Below the pieces are notes generated by a model. It ran no database searches, was not told where the DNA came from, and saw only the letters and a program-made list of their open reading frames with translations. Below, piece by piece: positions 7,845-14,442 of a stretch of 19,147 nucleotides of DNA. Origin of the DNA: Nitrospirota bacterium (GTDB lineage Bacteria; Nitrospirota; Nitrospiria; Nitrospirales; NS-4). The stretch covers positions 1 through 19,147 of the forward strand of contig VBOF01000003.1 in NCBI GenBank assembly GCA_005877855.1, in the 5' to 3' direction. The position numbers and the translations under genes are program-made. Each line of letters begins with the position of its first letter. The first letter of the stretch is position 1.

Positions 7845-9271
7845 TGTTGGGGTCAGGCGATACCCAAGCGGCGCGCGGCCGAGTGACATCCCCAAACCTG
7901 TCGCTCGGCGGATTTCTGCTGCTGTTCGTCGTGAGCCGTCTCCTGTACGTGGTGTTGATCGATCCAGGCCACATGGTTTACGACCGAGCCCAGGAACTGT
8001 ACCGGGGTGGCATTGTGCAAGAACTCGTTCCAGACTTCTTCCTTCTGTTCGGGCCGACCCTTTTCGCTCTGATACTCGCACCGCTCTTGGCCTTCACGCT
8101 CGCGCTGGTTTTCTGGTACTGGACCATCCAGCGCGCGGCCGGCGAGCGGGTGGCAGGCTACTTCGCCCTTCTGTTCTGTTTCTCGCCCCCGCCGTTTACC
8201 GCCCACTCCATAACCGCAATGGGATATCACTCGGAGTCTATCTTTTTCTCTGCGTTGACGGTGTTGCTCCTCTTCAGAACGCTCTCCGATGAGAAGGGCT
8301 CGCCGGCTTTCCCTGCGCTCCTGGGACTCACCGCAGGGGTTGGGCTCTGGTTCGACTACACCTACGGGCTCACCCTCCTGGCCACGCTAGGGTTTTGGCT
8401 CTGGCACGACAAGGGGAGGTTTTGGCGACCACGCATGCTCTGGCTCACGCTGGGCATTCTCGTAGGTTTCTCCCCCTGGATCGTCATCAATGTGCAGACT
8501 CACTTTGGCGGGCTCGTGGTCTATGACAAGAACATGTGGGAGCACTTCGGACTTAAACACCTCTGGGATAGCTTGGCCCATCCACGCAAACTCGCTCTGT
8601 ATGAATTCTTCGCCGATATTGCATCCGATGATCCACGGGATCTGCCCCGGCGGGTCGTGAACCTCCTCTACTCACTCCTGTATCTGGGCCCCATCGTGAC
8701 CGTCGGAGTATTGCATCTGAAGACGGTTCGCTCCGCATCGGGCGGAGCAAGACCGCTCCAACCCACGCTCGGGGGGTTTGCAATCCTGTACCTCGTCATG
8801 TTCGCCCTAGCTGTGCAATTCAGCGATTTCAGGTCCGCCCACTACCACGTGCCGGCCTATCCTTTCCTGTTCTTTCTCACAGCCTATTCGCTTGCCCGCT
8901 GTCAGGATGCGTTCCCGAATGTCCAGAAGACGATCCTGATCATCTTCCTCGCCAGCGCGGTTGTGTTAGGACTTGGGACGCACGCGGTCCTGTTGTCCCT
9001 GGACCAGCCGGGCAAGGGACAGGCTGAGGAACTTGCCCGGATCGAGCGGTCGGTTCCCGCCGGTTTCGAACAACACTTCTACTATCGGCCGGGAGGAAGG
9101 GCCGTACGGGCGGGTGCAGGCGCTTCGCGCGGCGTGGCGAACTGTGCGGCCTGGAGGGAAGTTGGCGATGACGACACACAACCGTCGGTGCCACTGGAAA
9201 TTGCGGCTCTACTTCGCCTGTATGAACCGCTTCAGGCGGCTGGCTCGTCGCCGGACGGAAGAGGGGTATGA
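7841..9271 (+). CDS. Truncated GT39-like tandem copy 5 (476 aa, probably decaying)
   Basis: The start overlaps the copy 4 stop as ATGA. Two in-frame deletions are visible. About 25 codons are lost after VQEL, so VPDFFLLFGPT follows directly and the second membrane segment goes. A larger loss after LLSLDQPG joins to KGQAEELARIERSVP, removing about 90 codons. The first-loop motif reads DRAQELY, with Glu but no Asp-Asp-Glu. Homology to the array stops at about base 9108, after YYRPGGRAVR. The remaining residues to the stop are an out-of-frame reading of a methyltransferase fragment, so most of the C-terminal domain and the QFEALFEGPA tail are missing. It might still be translated, but activity is doubtful. 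A pseudogene call would also be defensible. Confidence 0.65.
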   Translation: MMLGSGDTQAARGRVTSPNLSLGGFLLLFVVSRLLYVVLIDPGHMVYDRAQELYRGGIVQELVPDFFLLFGPTLFALILAPLLAFTLALVFWYWTIQRAAGERVAGYFALLFCFSPPPFTAHSITAMGYHSESIFFSALTVLLLFRTLSDEKGSPAFPALLGLTAGVGLWFDYTYGLTLLATLGFWLWHDKGRFWRPRMLWLTLGILVGFSPWIVINVQTHFGGLVVYDKNMWEHFGLKHLWDSLAHPRKLALYEFFADIASDDPRDLPRRVVNLLYSLLYLGPIVTVGVLHLKTVRSASGGARPLQPTLGGFAILYLVMFALAVQFSDFRSAHYHVPAYPFLFFLTAYSLARCQDAFPNVQKTILIIFLASAVVLGLGTHAVLLSLDQPGKGQAEELARIERSVPAGFEQHFYYRPGGRAVRAGAGASRGVANCAAWREVGDDDTQPSVPLEIAALLRLYEPLQAAGSSPDGRGV

Positions 9272-9335
9272 CTGGGCATGCTGCCTGGGACCAATGGATT
9301 CGCTCTACGAGAACCTCTTAGCCGCATCGGGGTGA
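9108..9335 (+). pseudogene. 3' remnant of a SAM-dependent methyltransferase gene
   Basis: In the frame ending at the TGA at 9333 the sequence reads GRVQALRAAWRTVRPGGKLAMTTHN and continues for about 75 residues. The block RxxxPGGKL followed by a T-x-N motif is the post-motif of class I (methyltransf_11-type) enzymes. The SAM-binding half and any start are missing. The left end joins tandem copy 5 in another frame, so this is a recombination junction, not a gene. It lies six bases before the family 9 glycosyltransferase start and probably belonged to the block of genes that arrived with it. It is not a fragment of the array genes. Whether it is related to the methyltransferase at 10670 cannot be settled by eye. 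Confidence 0.6.
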
Positions 9336-9341
9336 CGTGAC

Positions 9342-10649
9342 ATGACTCTGGATCGCATGCGTTTCTTGGATCGAGTAGTCGGTTCGGCGGTGTGCCTCGT
9401 TCTCTCGATGGTGCATAGACTGGTGTCACTGGTGAGGCCGACACGGGCTCCGGTATCACCGCGTCACATCCTGATCATTGAAATCTCGGAGATCGGGTGC
9501 CTGGTCCTCGCCTATCCGATGCTGGAAGCCTTGAGGCGTCGGTATCCGGAAGCGATCCTCTACTTCTTGATGTTTGAAAAAATCCGAGGTGGTGCCGATG
9601 TACTGAATCTTGCGCCGCGAGAGCGCCAAATCCTCTTGCGTGACCGCAACCTCGGTGTGTTCCTGGCGGATGCTGTGCGGGCCGTCTGGCAACTTCGCCG
9701 GTGCAGGATCGACACCGTCTTGGATCTGGAGTTTTTTTCTCGCGTCAGTGCGGTTCTGAGCTATCTCAGTGGTGCGTCTAACCGCGTCGGATTCCATCGG
9801 TATCACATGGAGGGCCTGTACCGGGGGAGTTTTCTGACGCGCAAAGTGCCGTACAATCCCTACCTCCATATCGCGAAGAACTATATGGCGCTGCTGGATG
9901 CGCTTGAGGATTCAGCATCGGGAACGCCGCCTGTGAAGAAAGACTACGGCGCAATTCAACTGGGCCTGCCACAGATACGAAACTCGAAAGAAGAGGATCT
10001 GGCGATCGGGGCAAAGTTGAAGCAAGCTTGCTCCGCGCTGGCGGCAAGCAGCCGGATTGTCCTCTTGAATCCGGGCGGCGGGGAACTTCCGATCAGGGCT
10101 TGGCCCTTGGCCAACTATGTCCAACTGGCGGAAATGCTGCTGGAGACGCCTGATCTCGCCGTCGGTGTTGTGGGATTGCCTGGCGATCGCGTGTGGTACG
10201 AGCGGATGGCGGACACGATTCGGTCGCCGCGCTTCTTTAACTTGGCAGGGCTGACGGTGACGGTCAGGGAAATTGTTCAAGTCTTCAACCAGTGCGATGT
10301 TCTGGTCACGTCAGATGGCGGCCTGGCACATTTTGCCGGTCTCTCGTCCATCCACTGTGTCGTGTTCTTCGGTCCGGAGACGCCGGTCCTCTACGGACCG
10401 CTAACCTCCAATTACACGTGTCTCTACGCGGGAATAAGCTGTAGCCCTTGCCTCAGCGCCTATAATGCGCGCAAAAGTCCTTGTGACGGGGACAACGTGT
10501 GCGTGAAGCTCTTCACCCCTGGCCATGTCAAAGGGCTGGTTATGGAGGCATTAAAGTCGCGCATGACCGTGAAGGGGAAAGGGCAATTTGAGGCGCTCTT
10601 CGAGGGACCGGCCGCGAGCGCGCTGGAGCCGCCTCGCCACGCCCGCTAA
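9342..10649 (+). CDS. Family 9 glycosyltransferase (ADP-heptose:LPS heptosyltransferase-like) with array-derived C-terminal tail
   Basis: This 435-residue protein has the two-Rossmann GT-B layout of family 9. The N-terminal half is around RHILIIEISEIGCLVLAYPM (41-60). The nucleotide-sugar half has NPGGGE at about 243-248, RxWP just after, and TSDGGLAHFAGL at 323-334 followed by FFGPETPVLYGP. Such enzymes add heptose or a related sugar to LPS core or another glycan on the cytoplasmic face. The precise donor is not readable. A GGGGTGA ribosome site precedes the ATG at 9342. The normal family end is at about VKGLVMEALKSR. The last 24 or so residues, GKGQFEALFEGPA onward, match the tails of the tandem glycosyltransferase genes at the DNA level and are foreign to this family. 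A Cys-rich stretch SCSPCL...CDGDNVC precedes it. Confidence 0.87.
   Translation: MTLDRMRFLDRVVGSAVCLVLSMVHRLVSLVRPTRAPVSPRHILIIEISEIGCLVLAYPMLEALRRRYPEAILYFLMFEKIRGGADVLNLAPRERQILLRDRNLGVFLADAVRAVWQLRRCRIDTVLDLEFFSRVSAVLSYLSGASNRVGFHRYHMEGLYRGSFLTRKVPYNPYLHIAKNYMALLDALEDSASGTPPVKKDYGAIQLGLPQIRNSKEEDLAIGAKLKQACSALAASSRIVLLNPGGGELPIRAWPLANYVQLAEMLLETPDLAVGVVGLPGDRVWYERMADTIRSPRFFNLAGLTVTVREIVQVFNQCDVLVTSDGGLAHFAGLSSIHCVVFFGPETPVLYGPLTSNYTCLYAGISCSPCLSAYNARKSPCDGDNVCVKLFTPGHVKGLVMEALKSRMTVKGKGQFEALFEGPAASALEPPRHAR
10574..10649 (+). repeat. Captured 3' end of the tandem-array gene
   Basis: These bases encode GKGQFEALFEGPAASALEPP and are near-identical to the 3' ends of copies 1-4. The core GCAATTTGAGGCGCTCTTC is the same in all of them. 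The surrounding gene is otherwise unrelated, so this is a fusion or recombination scar. Confidence 0.8.
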
Positions 10650-10669
10650 CACAAAGAAGGTCATGGTAG

Positions 10670-11632
10670 GTGCTGAGCGTTGCGCTCAGTCCCTACCTAG
10701 AAGCCTGGCCTCTACTGGGTGATCAGAATATTGCCGCGAGCTTGACGCCACCCCAACAGGCTGCTATGTACTCGCAGCCTGTCGCTGGTGCGGAGAGGTC
10801 ACTGCCCCCAAACGCCATGCGCGTGGTCGGAAACCTAGTCCTCCTGCTTGCAAGAAGCCTCAAAGCCTCGGCCGATCTGTTCGAACACCTCTCGAACGTC
10901 GCCACTGGACTCTTGCCCACTCTCCTTCCACCTGCTCAACTGGCCGCGCTGATCCGGGAGAATTACGACGCTCTCTATACGCCCGCGTTGCTTCGGTCGC
11001 TGGATGTCGAAAATTATTGTCTCCTTCGGTGGGAGACCGAGGTTCTGAGTCGCTATGAGATCTCCTCCGGCAGGATGCTCATCTTGGGATCCGGATGTGG
11101 GCGCGAGGCCATTGCCCTTGCCCGGAAGGGCCTCACCGTCGTCGGTGTGGACACCAACCATCCCGTCCTCCGTAAGTCCCAACAGATCGCCAACACGATC
11201 GGGCTCCCAGCGCATTTTCACCAGGCCGACTTCCTCCAGCTCCCCTATGCTCCGGCAAACTTTGACTACGTGTTCCTTGGCAGTACCATGTACAGCACTG
11301 TTCCAGGCTCGACGCGGCGGCAGGCCTGGCTTGTCGATCTGTGCCGGCTGGTCAGGCCGAACGGGCTGGTGATACTCAGTTTTAGTCGGGCAGCAACCCC
11401 AGTGTCGCGTCGCGCGTCCTTCTGTGCACAAGTCAATCAATGGCTGGTCACTTTTCCTGGAGCCAACAAGTCCTATGAGCCAGGAGATGACTGCGCGCAG
11501 GGCCACTTCTTTCACGCCTTTCAAACCGAGGATGAGGTCCGGAGGGAGCTCATCGGCGCAGGCGCCGTCATCCGCGAACTGAATTGGGCGGAAGGGTTTG
11601 CTCTATTGACAAATCGCGTCTCTCATGGTTAA
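10670..11632 (+). CDS. Class I SAM-dependent methyltransferase
   Basis: This 320-residue protein starts at GTG 10670, about 9 bases after AAGAAGG. An alternative ATG lies at residue 33. Residues 135-147 (GRMLILGSGCGRE) form motif I, the glycine-rich SAM loop. D161 in VVGVDTN is the acidic residue that normally binds the ribose. DYVFLGSTMYS and LVRPNGLVILSF are the later core strands. The first 110 or so residues are a helical extension without a recognised motif. It follows the family 9 glycosyltransferase by 20 bases and runs straight into the leader of the peptide cluster. It could act on a glycan, a lipid or the modified peptide; context does not decide. Confidence 0.8.
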   Translation: MLSVALSPYLEAWPLLGDQNIAASLTPPQQAAMYSQPVAGAERSLPPNAMRVVGNLVLLLARSLKASADLFEHLSNVATGLLPTLLPPAQLAALIRENYDALYTPALLRSLDVENYCLLRWETEVLSRYEISSGRMLILGSGCGREAIALARKGLTVVGVDTNHPVLRKSQQIANTIGLPAHFHQADFLQLPYAPANFDYVFLGSTMYSTVPGSTRRQAWLVDLCRLVRPNGLVILSFSRAATPVSRRASFCAQVNQWLVTFPGANKSYEPGDDCAQGHFFHAFQTEDEVRRELIGAGAVIRELNWAEGFALLTNRVSHG

Positions 11633-11634
11633 GT
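11606..11634 (+). promoter_or_regulatory. Candidate sigma-70 promoter for the peptide-modification cluster
   Basis: TTGACA (11606-11611, perfect -35) is followed by a 17-base spacer and TTAAGT (11629-11634, a weak -10). It sits over the methyltransferase stop codon. Transcription would begin near 11640 and give a leader of about 75 bases before the PqqD-like gene. The weak -10 keeps the confidence low. Confidence 0.35.
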
Positions 11635-11673
11635 GCGCGATCGAAAAAGACACGCATGCTCCACCTCACTCCT

Positions 11674-11706
11674 GCCGGCCGGTGACCTGGCTTTTTTTTT
11701 ACCAGG
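11674..11706 (+). promoter_or_regulatory. Leader hairpin with U-tract; possible attenuator overlapping the ribosome site
   Basis: GCCGG (11674-11678) can pair with CTGGC (11687-11691, one G-U) and is followed by nine T (11692-11700), like a weak intrinsic terminator. Alternatively CCTGG (11686-11690) pairs with CCAGG (11702-11706), whose AGG is the start of the AGGAGGT ribosome site. The two foldings are mutually exclusive. Both stems are short (5 bp), so this is only a candidate. Confidence 0.35.
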
Positions 11707-11716
11707 AGGTGACGAC

Positions 11717-12016
11717 TTGTCCATCCAGTGCTACAGCAAAGATAAGAATCTGGTTGCCCGGTCCATCGCGGGAGAGACGCTGATTGTGCCCGTCAGGAGC
11801 GGCGTAGCTGACCTCGACTACATCTACGCCCTGAACGAGGTCGGCAGCCGGGTCTGGGAGCTGCTGGATGAGCGGAGGTCGGTTGACAAGGTGGTCGAGG
11901 CGATCTGCACGGAATACGAGGTGCCCCCGGAGCAGGCAACCCGAGACATCGGGGAGCTCCTCTCGAGTTTGGAAGCGGCCGGGCTGATTCATGGCACCGC
12001 AAACATCGAGCGGTAA
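11717..12016 (+). CDS. PqqD-like peptide-binding protein (RiPP recognition element)
   Basis: This 99-residue protein from TTG 11717 was chosen because AGGAGGT (11704-11710) lies 6 bases upstream. The in-frame GTG at 11633 would add 28 residues across the T-tract and has no ribosome site. The pattern YALNEVGSRVWELLDE (residues 37-52), then a short helix, VEAICTEYEV and LLSSLEAAGLI, is typical of PqqD-family winged-helix proteins, which bind the leader of a precursor peptide and present it to a radical SAM enzyme. The stop is 3 bases before the radical SAM start. It most likely binds the EEAVLG-type leader of the peptide encoded at 13362. Related PqqD proteins also occur in HPr-kinase-containing systems, which fits the downstream kinase. 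Confidence 0.88.
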   Translation: MSIQCYSKDKNLVARSIAGETLIVPVRSGVADLDYIYALNEVGSRVWELLDERRSVDKVVEAICTEYEVPPEQATRDIGELLSSLEAAGLIHGTANIER

Positions 12017-12019
12017 GGC

Positions 12020-13330
12020 ATGATTCAACAGGACTATGCAGCGTTCAGCATGGCGCTGCAACGGCGGCTCTCTGCCTACAGGACTCCCGTCAACGGAACC
12101 ATTGAGGTGACCAGACGCTGCCCGCTCGAGTGCGCCCATTGCTACAACAACCTCCCGATGGGTGACATAGACGCCCGGCACAGGGAGCTGACCTTTGAGG
12201 AGCACTGTCGCCTCCTGGATGAGATCACGGACGCCGGCTGTATATGGCTCCTCTTCACCGGGGGAGAGATCTTCGCCAGGAAGGATTTCCTGGATATCTA
12301 CTCCTATGCCAAGCAGAAGGGATTGATCCTCATCCTGTTCACGAACGGGACGCTGATCACCCCGAAGATCGCCGACTACCTGGTCGAATGGCGACCCTTC
12401 AACATCGAGATTACGCTCTACGGGCGGACTAAGGAAACCTATGAGCGGCTGACCGGTATCCCCGGATCCTATGATCGGTGCCTGAACGGCATCCGGCTGC
12501 TGATGGAGCGGCGCTTGCCGCTCAAGCTCAAGACGGTGGGGGTCACGATCAACAAGCATGAGATCTGGGACATGCAGCGGTTTGCCGAGGAAGAGCTGGG
12601 GCTGGAGTTCAAGTTTGATTCCATGATCAACGCCCGGATCGACTGCTCGCAAAGCCCGCTGGCGGTGCGATTGACGCCAGAGGACATCGTGGAGCTGGAC
12701 GTGCAAGACCACGAGCGGGTGGATGGGTGGAGAAGCTTATACAAGAATACGAGTTGTGCCGTGCCCTCCGCCAAGCAGAGCGAGCAGGTGTACATCTGCG
12801 GCGGAGGAATCAGCTCCTTCGCGGTTGATCCGGAGGGCAAGATGAGCATCTGCGTGCTCTCCCATCGCGACACCTATGACCTGCGCACAGGAAGCTTCCG
12901 GGAGGGATGGGAAAGCTTCCTGTCCAAAGTGCGGGAGAAGAAGGTCACGCGAGTCACGAAATGCCGGGCCTGCGCGCTGAAGGGGATGTGCACCATGTGC
13001 CCGGCCAACGGGGAGTTGGAGCATGGGGATCCGGAGGAGCCAGTGGATTTTTTCTGCCACGTGACGCATCTCCGGGCCCATACCCTCGATCTTCCTGTTC
13101 CACCACACGGGGACTGTGTCTTTTGCAAAGGGGGAACGAGGTATGACGAGGTGGTCCGGTCAGCGGCAGGGCTCAAGGCCGGCACGAACGCTTCTGCTGG
13201 GGCGCTGCGGAGTCCCGGCAGAGCGTTGCCGATCATCAGCGAGACGGAGACTGCCTCAACTGGGGGTTGCTCGAGTGGTGGCTGCACCTCATGCGGGCTG
13301 GCAGCCGCACATGGGAAACTGGGGACTTGA
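12020..13330 (+). CDS. Radical SAM/SPASM peptide-modifying enzyme
   Basis: This is a 436-residue cytoplasmic Fe-S enzyme. The CxxxCxxC cluster motif is C34-PLE-C38-AH-C41, with FTGGE (79-83) as the SAM-amine contact and FTNG (107-110) after it. The SPASM-type auxiliary cluster region has C260, C278, C315, C318, C324, C327 and C346. It lies directly between the PqqD-like gene and the precursor peptide gene, so it should modify that peptide, perhaps by thioether or other C-linked cross-links at Cys or neighbouring residues. The chemistry is not predictable from sequence alone. Beyond SPASM there is a tail of about 85 residues with another CxxC (366-369) and a terminal C417-SSGG-C421-TS-C424 motif. 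The start follows TAAGG closely and is probably coupled to the upstream stop. Confidence 0.92.
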   Translation: MIQQDYAAFSMALQRRLSAYRTPVNGTIEVTRRCPLECAHCYNNLPMGDIDARHRELTFEEHCRLLDEITDAGCIWLLFTGGEIFARKDFLDIYSYAKQKGLILILFTNGTLITPKIADYLVEWRPFNIEITLYGRTKETYERLTGIPGSYDRCLNGIRLLMERRLPLKLKTVGVTINKHEIWDMQRFAEEELGLEFKFDSMINARIDCSQSPLAVRLTPEDIVELDVQDHERVDGWRSLYKNTSCAVPSAKQSEQVYICGGGISSFAVDPEGKMSICVLSHRDTYDLRTGSFREGWESFLSKVREKKVTRVTKCRACALKGMCTMCPANGELEHGDPEEPVDFFCHVTHLRAHTLDLPVPPHGDCVFCKGGTRYDEVVRSAAGLKAGTNASAGALRSPGRALPIISETETASTGGCSSGGCTSCGLAAAHGKLGT

Positions 13331-13361
13331 ATGTCGGAGCGCAGAGAAAAAAGGAGGGACC

Positions 13362-13520
13362 ATGAAGGACCAACCGAAGAAGCCCTATGTCAAACCCGAA
13401 GTGATGCAGGTGCCGTTGCGGTCGGAGGAGGCCGTGCTGGGCAACTGCAAGATCGCCGGTATCTCGGGGCCTGTCAGCACGAGCTGCGACAGCACCCATT
13501 GTATGACACTAGGATCCTGA
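13362..13520 (+). CDS. RiPP precursor peptide (52 aa)
   Basis: The ATG at 13362 has AAGGAGG at 13351-13357. The product divides into a charged leader, KKPYVKPEVMQVPLRSEEAV (6-25), ending LGNCK, and a small C-terminal region of residues 31-52. The C-terminal region holds C42, C47, five Ser and three Thr and ends in Ser52; C29 is at the boundary. The pattern KPEVxxVxLxxEEAVLxxC resembles short peptides often found next to PqqD and radical SAM/SPASM genes, and the position immediately after the radical SAM gene supports it. It is likely made in the cytoplasm, bound by the PqqD protein, modified, and then trimmed by the S26 peptidase. The mature structure is unknown. Cys-to-alpha-carbon thioethers are one option. 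Confidence 0.78.
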   Translation: MKDQPKKPYVKPEVMQVPLRSEEAVLGNCKIAGISGPVSTSCDSTHCMTLGS

Positions 13521-13556
13521 GAGCCGCTGCCTGCCGGCGCAGCGCCCATTTGCCTT

Positions 13557-14420
13557 ATGATGCTCCTCAGGGTCGCTAATCTGACCATCGCGCTGACCTC
13601 TGAGGACCCGATGCTCGCCGTGCCGCCCGAAGGGGCCATGAGGCAGTTTCTTGTCGAGGATGGCGACCCGGATCTGCGACTCCAAGCGCGCTGGGGCAAG
13701 CTGGACGCGGTCAGCGGCGGCGAGCCCCTCTTCGACTCCGGGGGCATCTGGCGCCTGGTCGCGGCGAACGGCTCCCTGCGGTTTTCTTTCACCTCCCCGG
13801 CCTTAGGTCCCCTCCCCTATAAAGTGGCCAATGTTGATAGAGGATTCACCGCTGGGGAGGTCTGTCTCCACCGCCCTTACTTTCCTCCAGGACAGGCGGC
13901 AAACCCGTTGGAATATCCGCTGGACGAACTCCTGCTCATCCATCTGCTGGCTGCGGGTCGCGGAGTGGAGGTCCATGCCTGCGGGGTGGTCGCTCCCAAC
14001 GGACAAGGGTATCTGTTTGTCGGTCAGTCTGGTGCTGGGAAAACGACCATGGCCCGGCTGTGGCAGACGGCCCAAGCGGGGACGGTGCTCAGCGACGACC
14101 GGATCATCCTGCGGATCCAAGGGGGAATCCTCTGGATGTATGGGACGCCCTGGCATGGGGAGGCCGAGCTATCTTCTCCGGATCGTGCCCCGTTGAAGGC
14201 GATCTACCTGCTACGTCATGGGGCGACCAACAGCCTCGTCACTCTCCGTCCAGCCGCCGCCGCGGCGAAGCTCGTCGCCTGCAGCTTCCCTCCCTTTCAC
14301 GACTCCCGTGGGCTCGACCTCACCATAAGTGTTCTCGATCAGGTGGTGAAGGCCCGACCCTGCTATGAGCTTTGCTTCACGCCCGATGAGCGCGTGATCG
14401 CCCTTGTGCGCAACTCCTAA
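13557..14420 (+). CDS. HPr-kinase-like P-loop Ser kinase (HprK-related)
   Basis: This 287-residue protein has Walker A GQSGAGKT at 156-163, followed by MARLW, then LSDDR (178-182) and the closing strand pattern typical of HPr kinase/phosphatase C-terminal domains. The N-terminal 130 residues are not the classic HprK N-domain. HprK-related proteins accompany PqqD-type peptide systems, and in some lasso peptide clusters they phosphorylate a Ser of the precursor. Here the candidate substrate is the Ser/Thr-rich peptide 37 bases upstream. The start is one of two adjacent ATGs (13557 and 13560). No clear ribosome site is visible, so coupling to the short upstream gene is possible. The C-terminal 50 or so residues have a degraded second copy at 14859-15055. 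Confidence 0.85.
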   Translation: MMLLRVANLTIALTSEDPMLAVPPEGAMRQFLVEDGDPDLRLQARWGKLDAVSGGEPLFDSGGIWRLVAANGSLRFSFTSPALGPLPYKVANVDRGFTAGEVCLHRPYFPPGQAANPLEYPLDELLLIHLLAAGRGVEVHACGVVAPNGQGYLFVGQSGAGKTTMARLWQTAQAGTVLSDDRIILRIQGGILWMYGTPWHGEAELSSPDRAPLKAIYLLRHGATNSLVTLRPAAAAAKLVACSFPPFHDSRGLDLTISVLDQVVKARPCYELCFTPDERVIALVRNS

Positions 14421-14442
14421 GTGTGCCTCCCCGATTTCTCCA

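Larger units (their letters stand above)
1..9108 (+). repeat. Tandem array of five diverged glycosyltransferase gene copies
   Basis: Starts at 1331, 3553, 5700 and 7841 give unit lengths of 2222, 2147 and 2141 bases. Each unit begins with an ATG followed by a short stretch related to CGTCAGGCAATAC and ends in the codons for GKAQFEALFEGPA, with no spacer between units. Identity is patchy: some tracts are base-identical between non-adjacent copies while their flanks diverge. Similarity ends at about 9108, where copy 5 is broken. Confidence 0.9.

Noticed and set aside
1..9108. CRISPR or short tandem repeat array
   Set aside because: The periodicity is whole genes of about 2.15 kb, not short repeats with spacers.
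9108..9341. Insertion sequence at the end of the array
   Set aside because: No transposase, terminal inverted repeats or target duplication is visible. The sequence reads as a methyltransferase remnant.
11633..11716. GTG at 11633 as start of the PqqD-like gene
   Set aside because: It has no ribosome site and would add 28 residues spanning the T-tract without family similarity. TTG 11717 has a strong AGGAGGT at good spacing.
13331..13579. ORF beginning ATGTCGGAG just after the radical SAM stop
   Set aside because: It is out of frame with the precursor, which has the better ribosome site and a leader-like sequence. The composition of this ORF is that of a shadow.
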